Shown piece after piece: positions 1 to 7,089 of a stretch of DNA of 9,911 nucleotides (the first letter of the stretch is position 1; every line of letters begins with the position of its first letter). Position numbers and translations under genes: made by a program. Under the pieces are notes generated by a model. It was given only the letters and a program-made list of their open reading frames with translations, was not told the DNA's origin and ran no database searches. Where the stretch lies: contig JAPONU010000069.1 in the NCBI GenBank assembly GCA_026713745.1, forward strand, positions 1 through 9,911, written 5' to 3'. Source of the stretch: a bacterium (GTDB taxonomy: Bacteria > Actinomycetota > Acidimicrobiia > Acidimicrobiales > CATQHL01).

Positions 1-978
1 CCCGAGCGGGTTTTCGACGCGGTGCGGGCGCTGATGACCGAGTGCGGCGTGTTGGCGACGCGGACGCGTCGGGCGTTGGATTCGACGTTGTTGGACGACG
101 CGGTCGCTACTCAGGACACCGTCACGATGATCTGCGCGCAACTGCGGCGTGTGCGCCGCCTGGTCCCGCAGGCCACCGCGGTGGCGGTCGCCGCGCACGA
201 TTACGACGCCGGGCGCGCCAAACCCGAATGCGACTGGGCCGACGCGTCGGCGCGCGCGGAGTTGGTCGACGCGCTCGTGGGTGACGCCCGGGCGACCCTC
301 GCGGCGACCGAGGGTCTGGACCTCGACGGCGAGGCGGCGGACGCGGTCGGTTTGTTGGGCGTCGTGGCGGGCCAGGACGTCGAGGAGGACCCGGCGGTGC
401 CGGGGCGGTGGCGCATCACGCGGGGCACAGCGGAGGATCGGACGATCTCCACGGTGGACCCCCAGACGCGCCACGCCCGCAAGTCCCGCTCGGCGCGCCG
501 CGACGGCTACAAGGCCCACATCTGCACCGAACCCGACACCAGGCTGATCTGCGCCGTCGCGCTCACCGCCGCCAACGTCTCCGACGCCGCCGTGGGCCCC
601 GAACTCCTCGCCGCCGACACCACCACCACCCGCGAAGCCGACACCGCCGCCGCAGACATCACCGACACCGGCGAAACCGACACCGGCGAAACCGACACCA
701 CCACCGCCGGCGAAACCGACACCGCCGAGGCCGACACCGCCGAGGCCGGCGAGGCCGGCGAGGCCGGCGCTGTGGGGGCGCGGGAGGTGTTGGCGGATTC
801 GGCGTACGCCTCGGGGCCGGCGCTCGAGGCGTACCGGGCCGCCGGTTGGACCACGACGATCAAACCCATCGAACGCGCCCCGCGCATCGCCGGGGGTTAC
901 CGCCGCGACGATTTCACCATCGACACCACAGGTGGAGATCGGGAGCCTCTACCGACAGGAGGCCGTCTACCGGTTTGA
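1..978 (+). pseudogene. IS1182-like transposase remnant, partial at both ends
   Basis: This is a fragment of a DDE transposase that would cut and rejoin DNA at insertion-sequence ends. The frame is open from the first base (it reads PERVFDAVRAL before the first ATG at 22), so the N-terminus lies outside the window. Family-typical stretches are visible: RRALDSTLLDDAVATQDTV, which probably carries the first catalytic Asp, then DPQTRHARKS, RRDGYKAHI and LADSAYASG, which probably carries the second. Similarity ends near RRDDFTIDTTGG, at about base 930-940. The C-terminal part with the catalytic Glu is missing, and the frame then reads about a dozen unrelated residues to a TGA at 976-978. The linker before LADSAY is swollen by Thr/Asp/Glu/Ala repeats. 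No terminal inverted repeat is seen. Family assignment is from recalled motifs; the element is almost certainly inactive. Confidence 0.8.
610..770 (+). repeat. Short tandem repeats inside the transposase linker
   Basis: This is a run of degenerate in-frame repeats. A 15-nt unit, gacaccggcgaaacc, occurs twice in tandem around 664-693. A 15-nt unit, gccgacaccgccgag, is repeated next, followed by a 9-nt gccggcgag unit about three times near 744-770. They encode TGETD, AEADT and GEA motifs. All units are multiples of three, so the frame is kept. The pattern fits slippage or unequal recombination enlarging a tolerant linker. Confidence 0.75.
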
Positions 979-1309
979 CGGTGGACTGTCCACCGAAGTT
1001 GACGACGCGCTGGAATTGGCCTCCTACATGGAGTCCCCGAGCCTTGGGGCAGCAATCACCGGCAGCTGGGCCGCGATTGAAGGACTCCTGATTCGCCCTG
1101 ACGAGGGGCGGCACCATCTAGCAGCCGACCGACTCGCTGCGCTCGTCACGTGCTCGCTCCCGCGTGCCGAGTTGACTCCGCTGGCGTACGAGCACCTCAC
1201 GAACGCCAACGGTGAGCTCGCGCCATTGAGTCTCGTCGCCCGAGCCGAGACCGAGTTGCGCCTAGTCGGCCAGGTCGGAGGACGCGACCTCGGCTCGCTG
1301 CTCGAATAA
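932..1309 (+). CDS. Hypothetical protein, probable C-terminal fragment cut by the transposase junction
   Basis: This reading frame of about 125 residues begins at a GTG with no convincing ribosome site in front of it, exactly where transposase similarity stops, and ends at TAA 1307-1309. The protein is rich in Ala and Leu and looks helical: ALELASYM, AAITGSWAAIEGLL and AADRLAALVTCSLPRAELTPLAYEHL. It has no signal peptide or membrane segment. The segment GSWAAIEGLL followed by DRLAALV and an Arg-Ala-Glu resembles, from memory, actinobacterial hypothetical proteins of a HEPN-like helical type, but I cannot verify this. The frame stays open upstream into the transposase DNA, and the GTG is probably not a native start. 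I therefore read it as the surviving 3' end of a longer gene joined to the element by deletion or insertion. Function is unknown. Confidence 0.45.
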   Translation: MEIGSLYRQEAVYRFDGGLSTEVDDALELASYMESPSLGAAITGSWAAIEGLLIRPDEGRHHLAADRLAALVTCSLPRAELTPLAYEHLTNANGELAPLSLVARAETELRLVGQVGGRDLGSLLE

Positions 1310-1496
1310 TGGCGATCCTGTCCGTACCGCAACTTTGGCGGTCATCGGGCGCCGGATTGGTAGGGCTCAGCCTCGTAGGTGATCGTGAGTGTCGGGCAGA
1401 CGAATCCCGGCCGGACAGCACCAGCGCCGCATGCCCGGCGGCCTTGGCTGGGCGCTCGCCCGCTCACCGTCCAACTGGAGATGCTCAGCCTGGGAG

Positions 1497-1514
1497 CCTG
1501 GAGGTCACTCCAGG
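1497..1514 (-). terminator. Small hairpin enclosing the sulfatase stop codon
   Basis: A perfect 7-bp inverted repeat (CCTGGAG/CTCCAGG) with a 4-nt loop lies across the end of the sulfatase gene, and the TGA stop sits in the loop on the minus strand. No T-run follows, so it is not a classical intrinsic terminator. It could be an mRNA 3'-end structure or chance in GC-rich DNA. The rest of 1310-1504 shows no gene or clear signal. Confidence 0.3.
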
Positions 1515-3832
1515 GCGAGGCCGATGCGGCGGACCTCGTCGAGGCGCACTACGAGTGCGTCGGGGGCGTAGTCGCCGGGGGTGTAGACGACCTCGCTGAG
1601 CCGGCCGGTGTACGGGAAGCTGCCGCGGCGTTCGTAGAGCTGCCAGGACACCGGTGATCGGCGGTCGATGCCGATGTCGATGCCCTCGAAGGGCAGGTAC
1701 TCCGAGATCTGCACCAGGCCCTGGCCCCCAATGGCGGTCCGGCCGTCGACGGTCACAGCGATGTCCCAGCGCTTGTCACCGGGGGCCTGCACGTTCACGG
1801 TGATCTCCGAGCACGCACCGAGCGGCGCGGGCGCCAGCGGGTTCGGCCGGCCCGACTCGTTCAACTCGAAGAAGAGTTGACCGTCCTCGACGTAGAGCAC
1901 GTATCCGGCCTCCTGGCCGCCGTGCGCCACCAGCACCCCCTCGTCGCCGGGGCGATGGTCAAGGTGGACGTCGATGCGGAACGACCGGCCACCGATCAGC
2001 CGCTGGGACCGCACCCGTTCCAGAGTCGGCGCTCCCGGCACGATCCGAACCGGTCTGGCGAACCGTTCGTGCTCGGGCGGCCGCACCGCCGTCTTCAGAC
2101 CGACCCCCTCGTCGAGCGGGAACACCCGGTTCCGCCAGGCCGCATCCTCCCAGCCCTGCAGCATCTCGGCCAGCTTGTCGGGGCGTTCGGTGGCGAGGTC
2201 GCGCAGCTCGTTGGGATCGGTGGGCAGGTTGAACAGCTCCCACTGGTCCTCGCTGAACGGGGTGCGGTTCTCGTGGAAGGTCACCGCGGCCCAGCCGTCG
2301 CGATAGAACGCCCGGTGGCCGACGCACTCGTAGTACTGCTCGTCGTGCAGCGACGGTGCCGACGGGTCGGTCAGCGACGCCGCGAACGACACGCCCGACA
2401 GCGGCTCCGCCTCGAGACCGTCCCGTTGGCTCGGCACCTCGAGCCCCAGCAGGTCCGCCAGCGTGGGCAGGACGTCGACGACGTGGGCGTACTGATCGCG
2501 GATCACCCTGGGCTGCCCGGTGGGACCCGCCGGCCACGACAGCACGAACGGCACCGAATGCCCGCCCCGGTAGGTCATGAGCTTGTACAGCCGGAACGGC
2601 GTGTTGCAGGCCATCGCCCAACCCCGCGGGTAGTGCGGCCAGGTGGTCGGCCCGCCGATCGCATCGATGTTGGCGACCAGCTCGTCGTCGATCGGCTCAC
2701 CGTGCCCGCCGGGGGTGCCGGAGATCTCGCCCACGGCGGTGAAGTAGGACGGAGTCCCCCACTCGCCGCCCTCCCGCGACGCCCCGTTGTCGCTGGCGAA
2801 GATGAAGATCGTGTTGTCCAGTTCGCCAAGGTCCTCGAGGGTGTCGCGGATGGCGGCAACGCTCCGGTCGACCGAGGTGATCATCGCCGCGTACACCTCC
2901 ATGTAGCGCGCCATGACCTTGCGCTGGTTCTCCGACAGCGAGTCCCACGCCTTGACGTCCTCGTTGGGCTCGGTGTTGCGCGGCGGCAGCACCGTGCCCT
3001 CCGGCACGATCCCCAACTTGATCTGCCGAGCCAGCCGCTCTTCACGCAGCCGATCCCAGCCGCCGTCGTAACGGCCCCGGTGGCGGGCGATGTCGGCGGC
3101 AGGAGCGTGCAGCGGCGCATGCACCGCGCCGTGGGCGTAGTACAGGAAGAACGGCTTGTCCGGGTCGCTGTGGCGCACCTCGCGGATCATGCGCACCGCC
3201 CGATCGGTCAGATCGTCGGTGAGGTAGTACCCCTCGGGGTACTCGTCGGTCTGCACGGCGCTGTTGCCCTCGTACATCCGGTGTGGATGATGGAAGTTCG
3301 TCAGTGCCTCGAGGAACCCGTAGTACTGGTCGAACCCGCGCTGGAGCGGCCAGGAATGCCGGTCGCCGGCGTCGGACAGGTCGGCGTGGGTACAGAGGTG
3401 CCACTTGCCCACCGCGAACGTCGCATAGCCGTTGGCACGCAACACCTCCGCCAGCGACGGCTGGTTGCGAGGCAACTCACCGGCATAGCCGGGGAACCCC
3501 GGGTCGGCATCGGCCACGAAGCCCATCCCGGCAAGATGCGAGTTCAGTCCCGTCAACAGCGACGCCCGCGTCGGCGAGCACATGGGGGTCACGTGGAAGT
3601 TCGTGTAGCGGAGCCCCGCCGCCGCCAGGGCATCGATAGCCGGCGTCGGGATCTCCGAGCCGTAGCAACCCACGTCGGAATATCCCAGGTCGTCGGCCAG
3701 CACGATCACCACGTTCGGCGCACCGGTCGGCGCGGTCGGCTTCTGCGGCCACCACGGCTCCGAGGACGAGAACACCCGGCCGATCCGACCCTCGAAACCC
3801 GGATAGTGCTGACGTTGCAGGTCGCTGGACAT
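1505..3832 (-). CDS. Type I (formylglycine) arylsulfatase, long cytoplasmic form
   Basis: This enzyme hydrolyses sulfate esters to an alcohol or phenol plus sulfate. I chose the ATG at 3832 (775 residues) because AGGGGAG lies about 6 nt upstream; a TTG at 3853 would add only seven residues and has no such site. Visible motifs: metal-binding Asp pair D47-D48 in VLADDLGYSD; C85-S-P-T-R89, the C-x-P-x-R signature whose Cys becomes formylglycine, followed by SLLTG; K143-x-H145 in VGKWHL; H234 and H238 in AHGAVHAP; D348-N349 in FASDNGAS; and K417 in TPFRLYK. About 200 C-terminal residues form a probable beta-rich domain. The length matches mycobacterial AtsA-type sulfatases (about 780 aa). No signal peptide is seen, so cytoplasmic action is likely, after import of the substrate. 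A formylglycine-generating enzyme is needed but is not in the window. It is divergent from the SDR gene. The true substrate is unknown. Confidence 0.93.
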   Translation of the reverse strand: MSSDLQRQHYPGFEGRIGRVFSSSEPWWPQKPTAPTGAPNVVIVLADDLGYSDVGCYGSEIPTPAIDALAAAGLRYTNFHVTPMCSPTRASLLTGLNSHLAGMGFVADADPGFPGYAGELPRNQPSLAEVLRANGYATFAVGKWHLCTHADLSDAGDRHSWPLQRGFDQYYGFLEALTNFHHPHRMYEGNSAVQTDEYPEGYYLTDDLTDRAVRMIREVRHSDPDKPFFLYYAHGAVHAPLHAPAADIARHRGRYDGGWDRLREERLARQIKLGIVPEGTVLPPRNTEPNEDVKAWDSLSENQRKVMARYMEVYAAMITSVDRSVAAIRDTLEDLGELDNTIFIFASDNGASREGGEWGTPSYFTAVGEISGTPGGHGEPIDDELVANIDAIGGPTTWPHYPRGWAMACNTPFRLYKLMTYRGGHSVPFVLSWPAGPTGQPRVIRDQYAHVVDVLPTLADLLGLEVPSQRDGLEAEPLSGVSFAASLTDPSAPSLHDEQYYECVGHRAFYRDGWAAVTFHENRTPFSEDQWELFNLPTDPNELRDLATERPDKLAEMLQGWEDAAWRNRVFPLDEGVGLKTAVRPPEHERFARPVRIVPGAPTLERVRSQRLIGGRSFRIDVHLDHRPGDEGVLVAHGGQEAGYVLYVEDGQLFFELNESGRPNPLAPAPLGACSEITVNVQAPGDKRWDIAVTVDGRTAIGGQGLVQISEYLPFEGIDIGIDRRSPVSWQLYERRGSFPYTGRLSEVVYTPGDYAPDALVVRLDEVRRIGLALE

Positions 3833-3985
3833 GTCTCTCCCCTGGTCGATCAAGTCCTCTTGTGGGCTGACCGGCTCTCGATCCGCCGGCCCGGCAACCT
3901 ACTCGCGCCGGCAACGACGCCTCACCGGCGAGCGCAGCGGCGCCACATTGCCATACATTCACTGCGGTCTCGCAGAGGGGAAGCC
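3833..3985. promoter_or_regulatory. Divergent intergenic region between sulfatase and SDR
   Basis: This 153-bp gap must hold the promoters for both divergent genes. On the plus strand TACATT at 3954-3959 is a weak candidate -10 box for the SDR, about 27 bp before its ATG, with AGAGGGGAAG as the ribosome site just before the start. No good -35 box is seen. On the minus strand only the AGGGGAG ribosome site of the sulfatase stands out. No clear operator palindrome was found. The shared gap makes co-regulation plausible but is not proof. Confidence 0.4.
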
Positions 3986-4759
3986 ATGAATCGATTCGAG
4001 GGCCAGGTCGTGATCGTGACCGGGGCGGCCGGCGGCATCGGGCGCGCCGCAGCGCTGCGTTTCGCCGCCGAGGGCGCAGCCGTCGTCGCCGTCGACTTGG
4101 ACGACGAGGGCCTCGCCGCGACCGTCGGAGCGGTCGAATCGGCCGGTGGAAGGGCGCATCCGTTTCGGGCCGACGTGACGAGGTCAGCCGACGTGGCGGC
4201 CTACGTGCAGGCGGCCGTGGACCGGTTCGGCGGCGTGGACGTGCTGTTCAACAACGCCGGTGTCGAAGGGGTCGTCGCGCCGCTCGAGGACTACCCCGAA
4301 GACGCCTTCGACAAGGTGATGGACGTGAACGTGAAGGGCGTCTGGCTCGGCATGCGCCACGTCGCCGGCGCCATGCGGGCCCGCGGTGGCGGAGCGATCA
4401 TCAACGCCTCATCGGGCGCCGGGTTGCGCGGCACACCCGACCTGATCGCCTACGGCGCCAGCAAGCACGCCGTGATCGGCATGACCAAGACCGCGGCCAT
4501 CGAACTGGCCCCGGCCGGGATCCGGGTGAACGCCGTCTGCCCCGGGCCGGTGGACACCCGCATGCTGGACTCGATCGCGGCCGGCAAGTCTCCCGAAGAT
4601 CCGGACCTCTTCCTGAAGCGAAGCGACGAGCGGAACCCCATGGGCCGGCGGGGCAAACCCACCGAGGTCGTCGCCCTCGTGACCTTCCTGGCATCCGACG
4701 ACGCCTCGTACATCAACGGCGGCTGGCACACCGTCGACGGTGGGTGGGCCGCCGGCTGA
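3986..4759 (+). CDS. Short-chain dehydrogenase/reductase (classical SDR), NAD(H)-type
   Basis: This is a 257-residue classical SDR, the usual size, catalysing reversible oxidation of an alcohol to a ketone, probably as a soluble tetramer. The dinucleotide motif TGAAGGIG spans residues 12-19. An Asp at the end of the second strand (D37 in VAVDLDD) points to NAD(H) rather than NADP(H). NNAG is at 89-92, followed by the catalytic tetrad N115 (DVNVKG), S143, Y156 and K160 (YGASK). The S-Y spacing of 13 and Y-x-x-x-K are canonical. PGPVDTRM at 186-193 and the C-terminal NGGWHTVDGG are typical. The ATG at 3986 is supported by a GAGGGGAAG ribosome site; the frame is open far upstream, antisense to the sulfatase, but that extension is not coding-like. 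Divergence from the sulfatase suggests it acts on the desulfated alcohol; this is inference. Confidence 0.93.
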   Translation: MNRFEGQVVIVTGAAGGIGRAAALRFAAEGAAVVAVDLDDEGLAATVGAVESAGGRAHPFRADVTRSADVAAYVQAAVDRFGGVDVLFNNAGVEGVVAPLEDYPEDAFDKVMDVNVKGVWLGMRHVAGAMRARGGGAIINASSGAGLRGTPDLIAYGASKHAVIGMTKTAAIELAPAGIRVNAVCPGPVDTRMLDSIAAGKSPEDPDLFLKRSDERNPMGRRGKPTEVVALVTFLASDDASYINGGWHTVDGGWAAG

Positions 4760-4785
4760 ACGGACGCCGCGCCGACCTGCACGGG

Positions 4786-4855
4786 AATCAAACATTTGAT
4801 AGTTTGGTTTCGAACTGATTGCCCTGCTAGGGAGCTTGGCAACAATGTTGAGGGG
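4786..4855 (+). promoter_or_regulatory. AT-rich leader with inverted repeats before the binding-protein gene
   Basis: In otherwise very GC-rich DNA, 4786-4820 is AT-rich. It contains a perfect palindrome ATCAAA-CA-TTTGAT (4787-4800). AATCAAAC (4786-4793) also pairs with GTTTGGTT (4802-4809) with one mismatch, giving two overlapping dyads typical of a repressor or activator operator. A second short palindrome CAACA-A-TGTTG (4840-4850) abuts the ribosome site GAGGGG (4850-4855), which sits 6 nt before the ATG at 4862. TTGATA at 4796-4801 could be a -35 box, but I see no good -10 at the right distance. This probably marks an independent, regulated promoter for the transporter. Confidence 0.5.
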
Positions 4856-4861
4856 ACTGAC

Positions 4862-7015
4862 ATGAGGGCACGATCACGGTTCTTCGCACTACTCGGGGTC
4901 TTGCTGGCGTTCTCGCTGCTGGCCGCAGCGTGCGCCGGCGACGACGAGCCTTCCGCGCCTGATCCCGGCGCGGCACCGGCTGCGCCCGCGGGTGACGCCG
5001 ACGACATGGACGACGCCGACGACATGGACGACACGGCAGCCGACGATATGGACGACGCCGACGACATGGACGACGCCGCAGCCGACGACATGGACGACGC
5101 CGAGCCCGCCACGGTCGCCGACGCCGCCCCCGAGGTGGTCATCGGCCCGCCGGAGGTCGACCTGATACGGGTATGTGCGGCGCCATCGTTCACCCAGATG
5201 TATGCGGAGGTCATGGTCTCGCAGGGGCTCCTCTCCGATCGGGGCACCGACATCGAGTTCGTGGCCTGCTTGTCGGGTCCGGCCCAGGCCGCGGCGTTGG
5301 TGTCGAAACAGGTCGATATCGCGTTGAACACTCCCGACAACATGTTGGGTATCCGTAACGCCGACTTCGATGTGGTCATGTTCGCCCAGATCGTCGACAC
5401 CCATTTCTTCGACATCCTGGTGTCGAACAACTTCGGGGAGATCGCCTGTGACGAGGGCGATTGGGAGTGCGCGATGACCGCTCTCGAGGGCACCCGCGCC
5501 GGCGTGGTGGCCCGCGGCGCGGCCGCTGAGCAGATCGCCCGGCAGTTGCTCGACTCGGCCGGGTTCGATCCCGACGACACCACGTACATCGCCACCGGCC
5601 TTTCGGGTACCACGTTGGCCGCGCTGGCATCCGACGAGATCGACTGGACAATCACGTTCGAGCCGGGTTTGACCCGGGCCGAACTCGACGGCATCGCCTA
5701 CCGGCCGTTCCGGCTCCAGGCCGGACACGGCCCGGCCGAGCTGGACTGGCCCTCGGCAGTACTGATCACCTCCCGGGACTTCTGGGACAACAACCCCAAC
5801 ACCGTCCTGCACTACCGCGCGGCAATGGCGGAAGCCATCGAGTGGATGCGCGACCCGGCCAACCGCGACGAGGTTGTGGCGGGCGTGGTCGGCTTCCTCG
5901 GGCTCGAGCCCGACATGGCTGCGAGCGTGCTGGACAACAACGTCGGCAGCTACACCGTCACCGGCGAACTCGACCCGGTCCGGATCGGCAACAACGTCAA
6001 CTACGCGGTTGGTCGCGGCATCCTGGCCGAGTCCCAGCAGTTCGGGGAGTTCGCGGTCGGCCCGGACATCGAGGCCATCCTGCCTGAGGAACTGGTGGCC
6101 GAAACGACCGAGGTCGCCATCTGCCAGGCACCGTCGTTCAACGGACTGACCGCGCAGATCGCCGTGGAGAAGGGCTTCCTGGCAGACCGCGGCGTGACCG
6201 GCGAGTTCATCCAGTGTCCCTCCGGTCCGGCGAATGCGGCGGCGTTGATTGCCGGCGAGGTCCACTTCTCCATCAACACCCCCGACAACATGCTGGGCAT
6301 CCGCAACGCCGGCTTCGACGTGGTCATGTTCCAGCAGATCCAGGACAAGCACTTCTTCGACATCATCATCAGTGAGAACTTCGGCCCGATCGACTGCGAC
6401 CAGGGTGACTGGCAGTGCACCATGGGTGCCCTCGAGGGCACGAGCGTCGGTGTGGTCGCCCGCGGCGCCGCGGCCGAACAGATCGCCCGCCAGCTCTACG
6501 ACTCCGCCGGATACGACCCCGACGGCGCCACCTACATCGCCACCGGGCTGTCGGGCACCACGCTGGCCGCGTTGTCCTCCGGCGAGGTGGACTGGGCGAT
6601 CACCTTCGAGCCCGGCTTGAGCCAGGCCACCATCGACGGCATCGGCTACTCGCCGTTCGCTCTGCGATCCGGCCAGGGCCCCAGCGAGTTGGACTGGCCC
6701 TCAGCGGTCAACACCACCTCCCGGGAGTTCTTCGACAACAACCCCAACACGGTGGCCATCTACGCCCGCTCGGTCCGTGACGCCATGGACTGGCTACGCA
6801 ACCCGGCCAACCATCCCGAACTCCTCGACATCATGGAAGTCTTCCTCGGCCTGGACAGATCAGTCGCCGAGGTCGTGCTCGCCAACAACATCGGCAGCGT
6901 CTCGCTGAACGGTCGCCCCGACCCCAAGCGGCTCGCCAACAACGTGAACTACGCCGTGGGGCGCGGCATCCTCGAAGAAGCCCAAGACTTCGACGACTTC
7001 GCCGTCACCCCGTAA
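4862..7015 (+). CDS. Tandem-domain ABC substrate-binding lipoprotein (NMT1/TauA/SsuA-like)
   Basis: This 717-residue surface lipoprotein captures substrate for the importer encoded next to it. I chose the ATG at 4862 because of GAGGGG 6 nt upstream and because it begins a textbook signal: MRARSRFF, a hydrophobic run, then the lipobox LLAAAC with lipidated C24. Residues 47-79 form an acidic tether with five DDMDD units. Two copies of one binding domain follow (about 104-401 and 420-717), each beginning with a C-x-APSF segment and ending with NNVNYAVGRGIL. By hand they align without gaps at a constant 316-residue offset, at about 63% identity. Shared blocks include NTPDNMLGIRNA, GVVARGAAAEQIARQL, YIATGLSGTTLAAL and ITFEPGL. 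Each copy holds four matching Cys (105/136/196/203 and 421/452/512/519). Usual members have one domain of about 300 residues. The family takes up sulfonates, nitrate, pyrimidine precursors or aromatic acids; the ligand here is unknown. Confidence 0.92.
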   Translation: MRARSRFFALLGVLLAFSLLAAACAGDDEPSAPDPGAAPAAPAGDADDMDDADDMDDTAADDMDDADDMDDAAADDMDDAEPATVADAAPEVVIGPPEVDLIRVCAAPSFTQMYAEVMVSQGLLSDRGTDIEFVACLSGPAQAAALVSKQVDIALNTPDNMLGIRNADFDVVMFAQIVDTHFFDILVSNNFGEIACDEGDWECAMTALEGTRAGVVARGAAAEQIARQLLDSAGFDPDDTTYIATGLSGTTLAALASDEIDWTITFEPGLTRAELDGIAYRPFRLQAGHGPAELDWPSAVLITSRDFWDNNPNTVLHYRAAMAEAIEWMRDPANRDEVVAGVVGFLGLEPDMAASVLDNNVGSYTVTGELDPVRIGNNVNYAVGRGILAESQQFGEFAVGPDIEAILPEELVAETTEVAICQAPSFNGLTAQIAVEKGFLADRGVTGEFIQCPSGPANAAALIAGEVHFSINTPDNMLGIRNAGFDVVMFQQIQDKHFFDIIISENFGPIDCDQGDWQCTMGALEGTSVGVVARGAAAEQIARQLYDSAGYDPDGATYIATGLSGTTLAALSSGEVDWAITFEPGLSQATIDGIGYSPFALRSGQGPSELDWPSAVNTTSREFFDNNPNTVAIYARSVRDAMDWLRNPANHPELLDIMEVFLGLDRSVAEVVLANNIGSVSLNGRPDPKRLANNVNYAVGRGILEEAQDFDDFAVTP
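5000..5098 (+). repeat. DDMDD-coding repeat tract (acidic tether)
   Basis: Five copies of a unit close to gccgacgacatggacgac encode DDMDD at residues 47-51, 53-57, 61-65, 67-71 and 75-79, spaced alternately 6 and 8 residues apart by Ala/Thr linkers. The tract lies between the lipidated Cys and the first binding domain. It is probably a flexible, strongly negative spacer holding the domains away from the membrane. Confidence 0.85.
5171..7012 (+). repeat. Intragenic duplication: two binding-domain copies 948 nt apart
   Basis: Copy A runs from about 5171 to 6064 and copy B from about 6119 to 7012, separated by a 54-nt linker. Equivalent codons are exactly 948 nt apart throughout. Even where the protein is identical, many codons differ silently: in NTPDNMLGIRN the Thr, Leu, Gly and Arg codons all differ. 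Copy A uses more T-ending codons and copy B more C-ending codons. This indicates an old duplication kept under selection at the protein level. Confidence 0.9.
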
Positions 7016-7026
7016 CCAACCTCACT

Positions 7027-7066
7027 TCGCCGGTCGGGCGGCTCAAGCGAGTCGCCCGACCGGCGA
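7027..7066 (+). terminator. Strong intercistronic hairpin between binding protein and ATPase genes
   Basis: TCGCCGGTCGGGCG (7027-7040) is the perfect reverse complement of CGCCCGACCGGCGA (7053-7066). The 12-nt loop contains a further CTC/GAG stem with an AAGC tetraloop after a G-T wobble pair. It begins 12 nt after the binding-protein stop codon and ends 23 nt before the ATPase start. No T-run follows, so it is more likely a partial terminator or a 3'-end stabiliser that lets the binding protein be made in excess over the membrane components, as is known for other ABC operons. Confidence 0.8.
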
Positions 7067-7089
7067 GAGTCTGACAACCTAGGGGTTCT

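Noticed and set aside
610..770. CRISPR-like repeat array
   Set aside because: The units are 9-15 nt, contiguous and in frame within a coding region, with no spacers.
1877..3985. Very long plus-strand open frame antisense to the sulfatase, continuous with the SDR
   Set aside because: Its product is a low-complexity Arg/Val/His-rich chain with no domain, the opposite strand encodes a clear sulfatase, and the SDR start at 3986 has its own ribosome site. Long antisense frames are expected in GC-rich DNA.
4796..4861. Upstream TTG start for the binding protein, adding 22 residues
   Set aside because: It would place a charged, non-signal stretch in front of a complete lipoprotein signal, and the ATG at 4862 has the ribosome site.
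4450..5694. 414-residue minus-strand frame rich in Ser/Ala
   Set aside because: The Ser-Met-Ser-Ser repeats are the reverse complement of the DDMDD tract, and it covers two convincing genes.
4889..6352. 487-residue minus-strand frame antisense to the binding protein
   Set aside because: It mirrors the duplicated plus-strand gene, so its apparent internal repeats come from that gene. It shows no recognisable motif.
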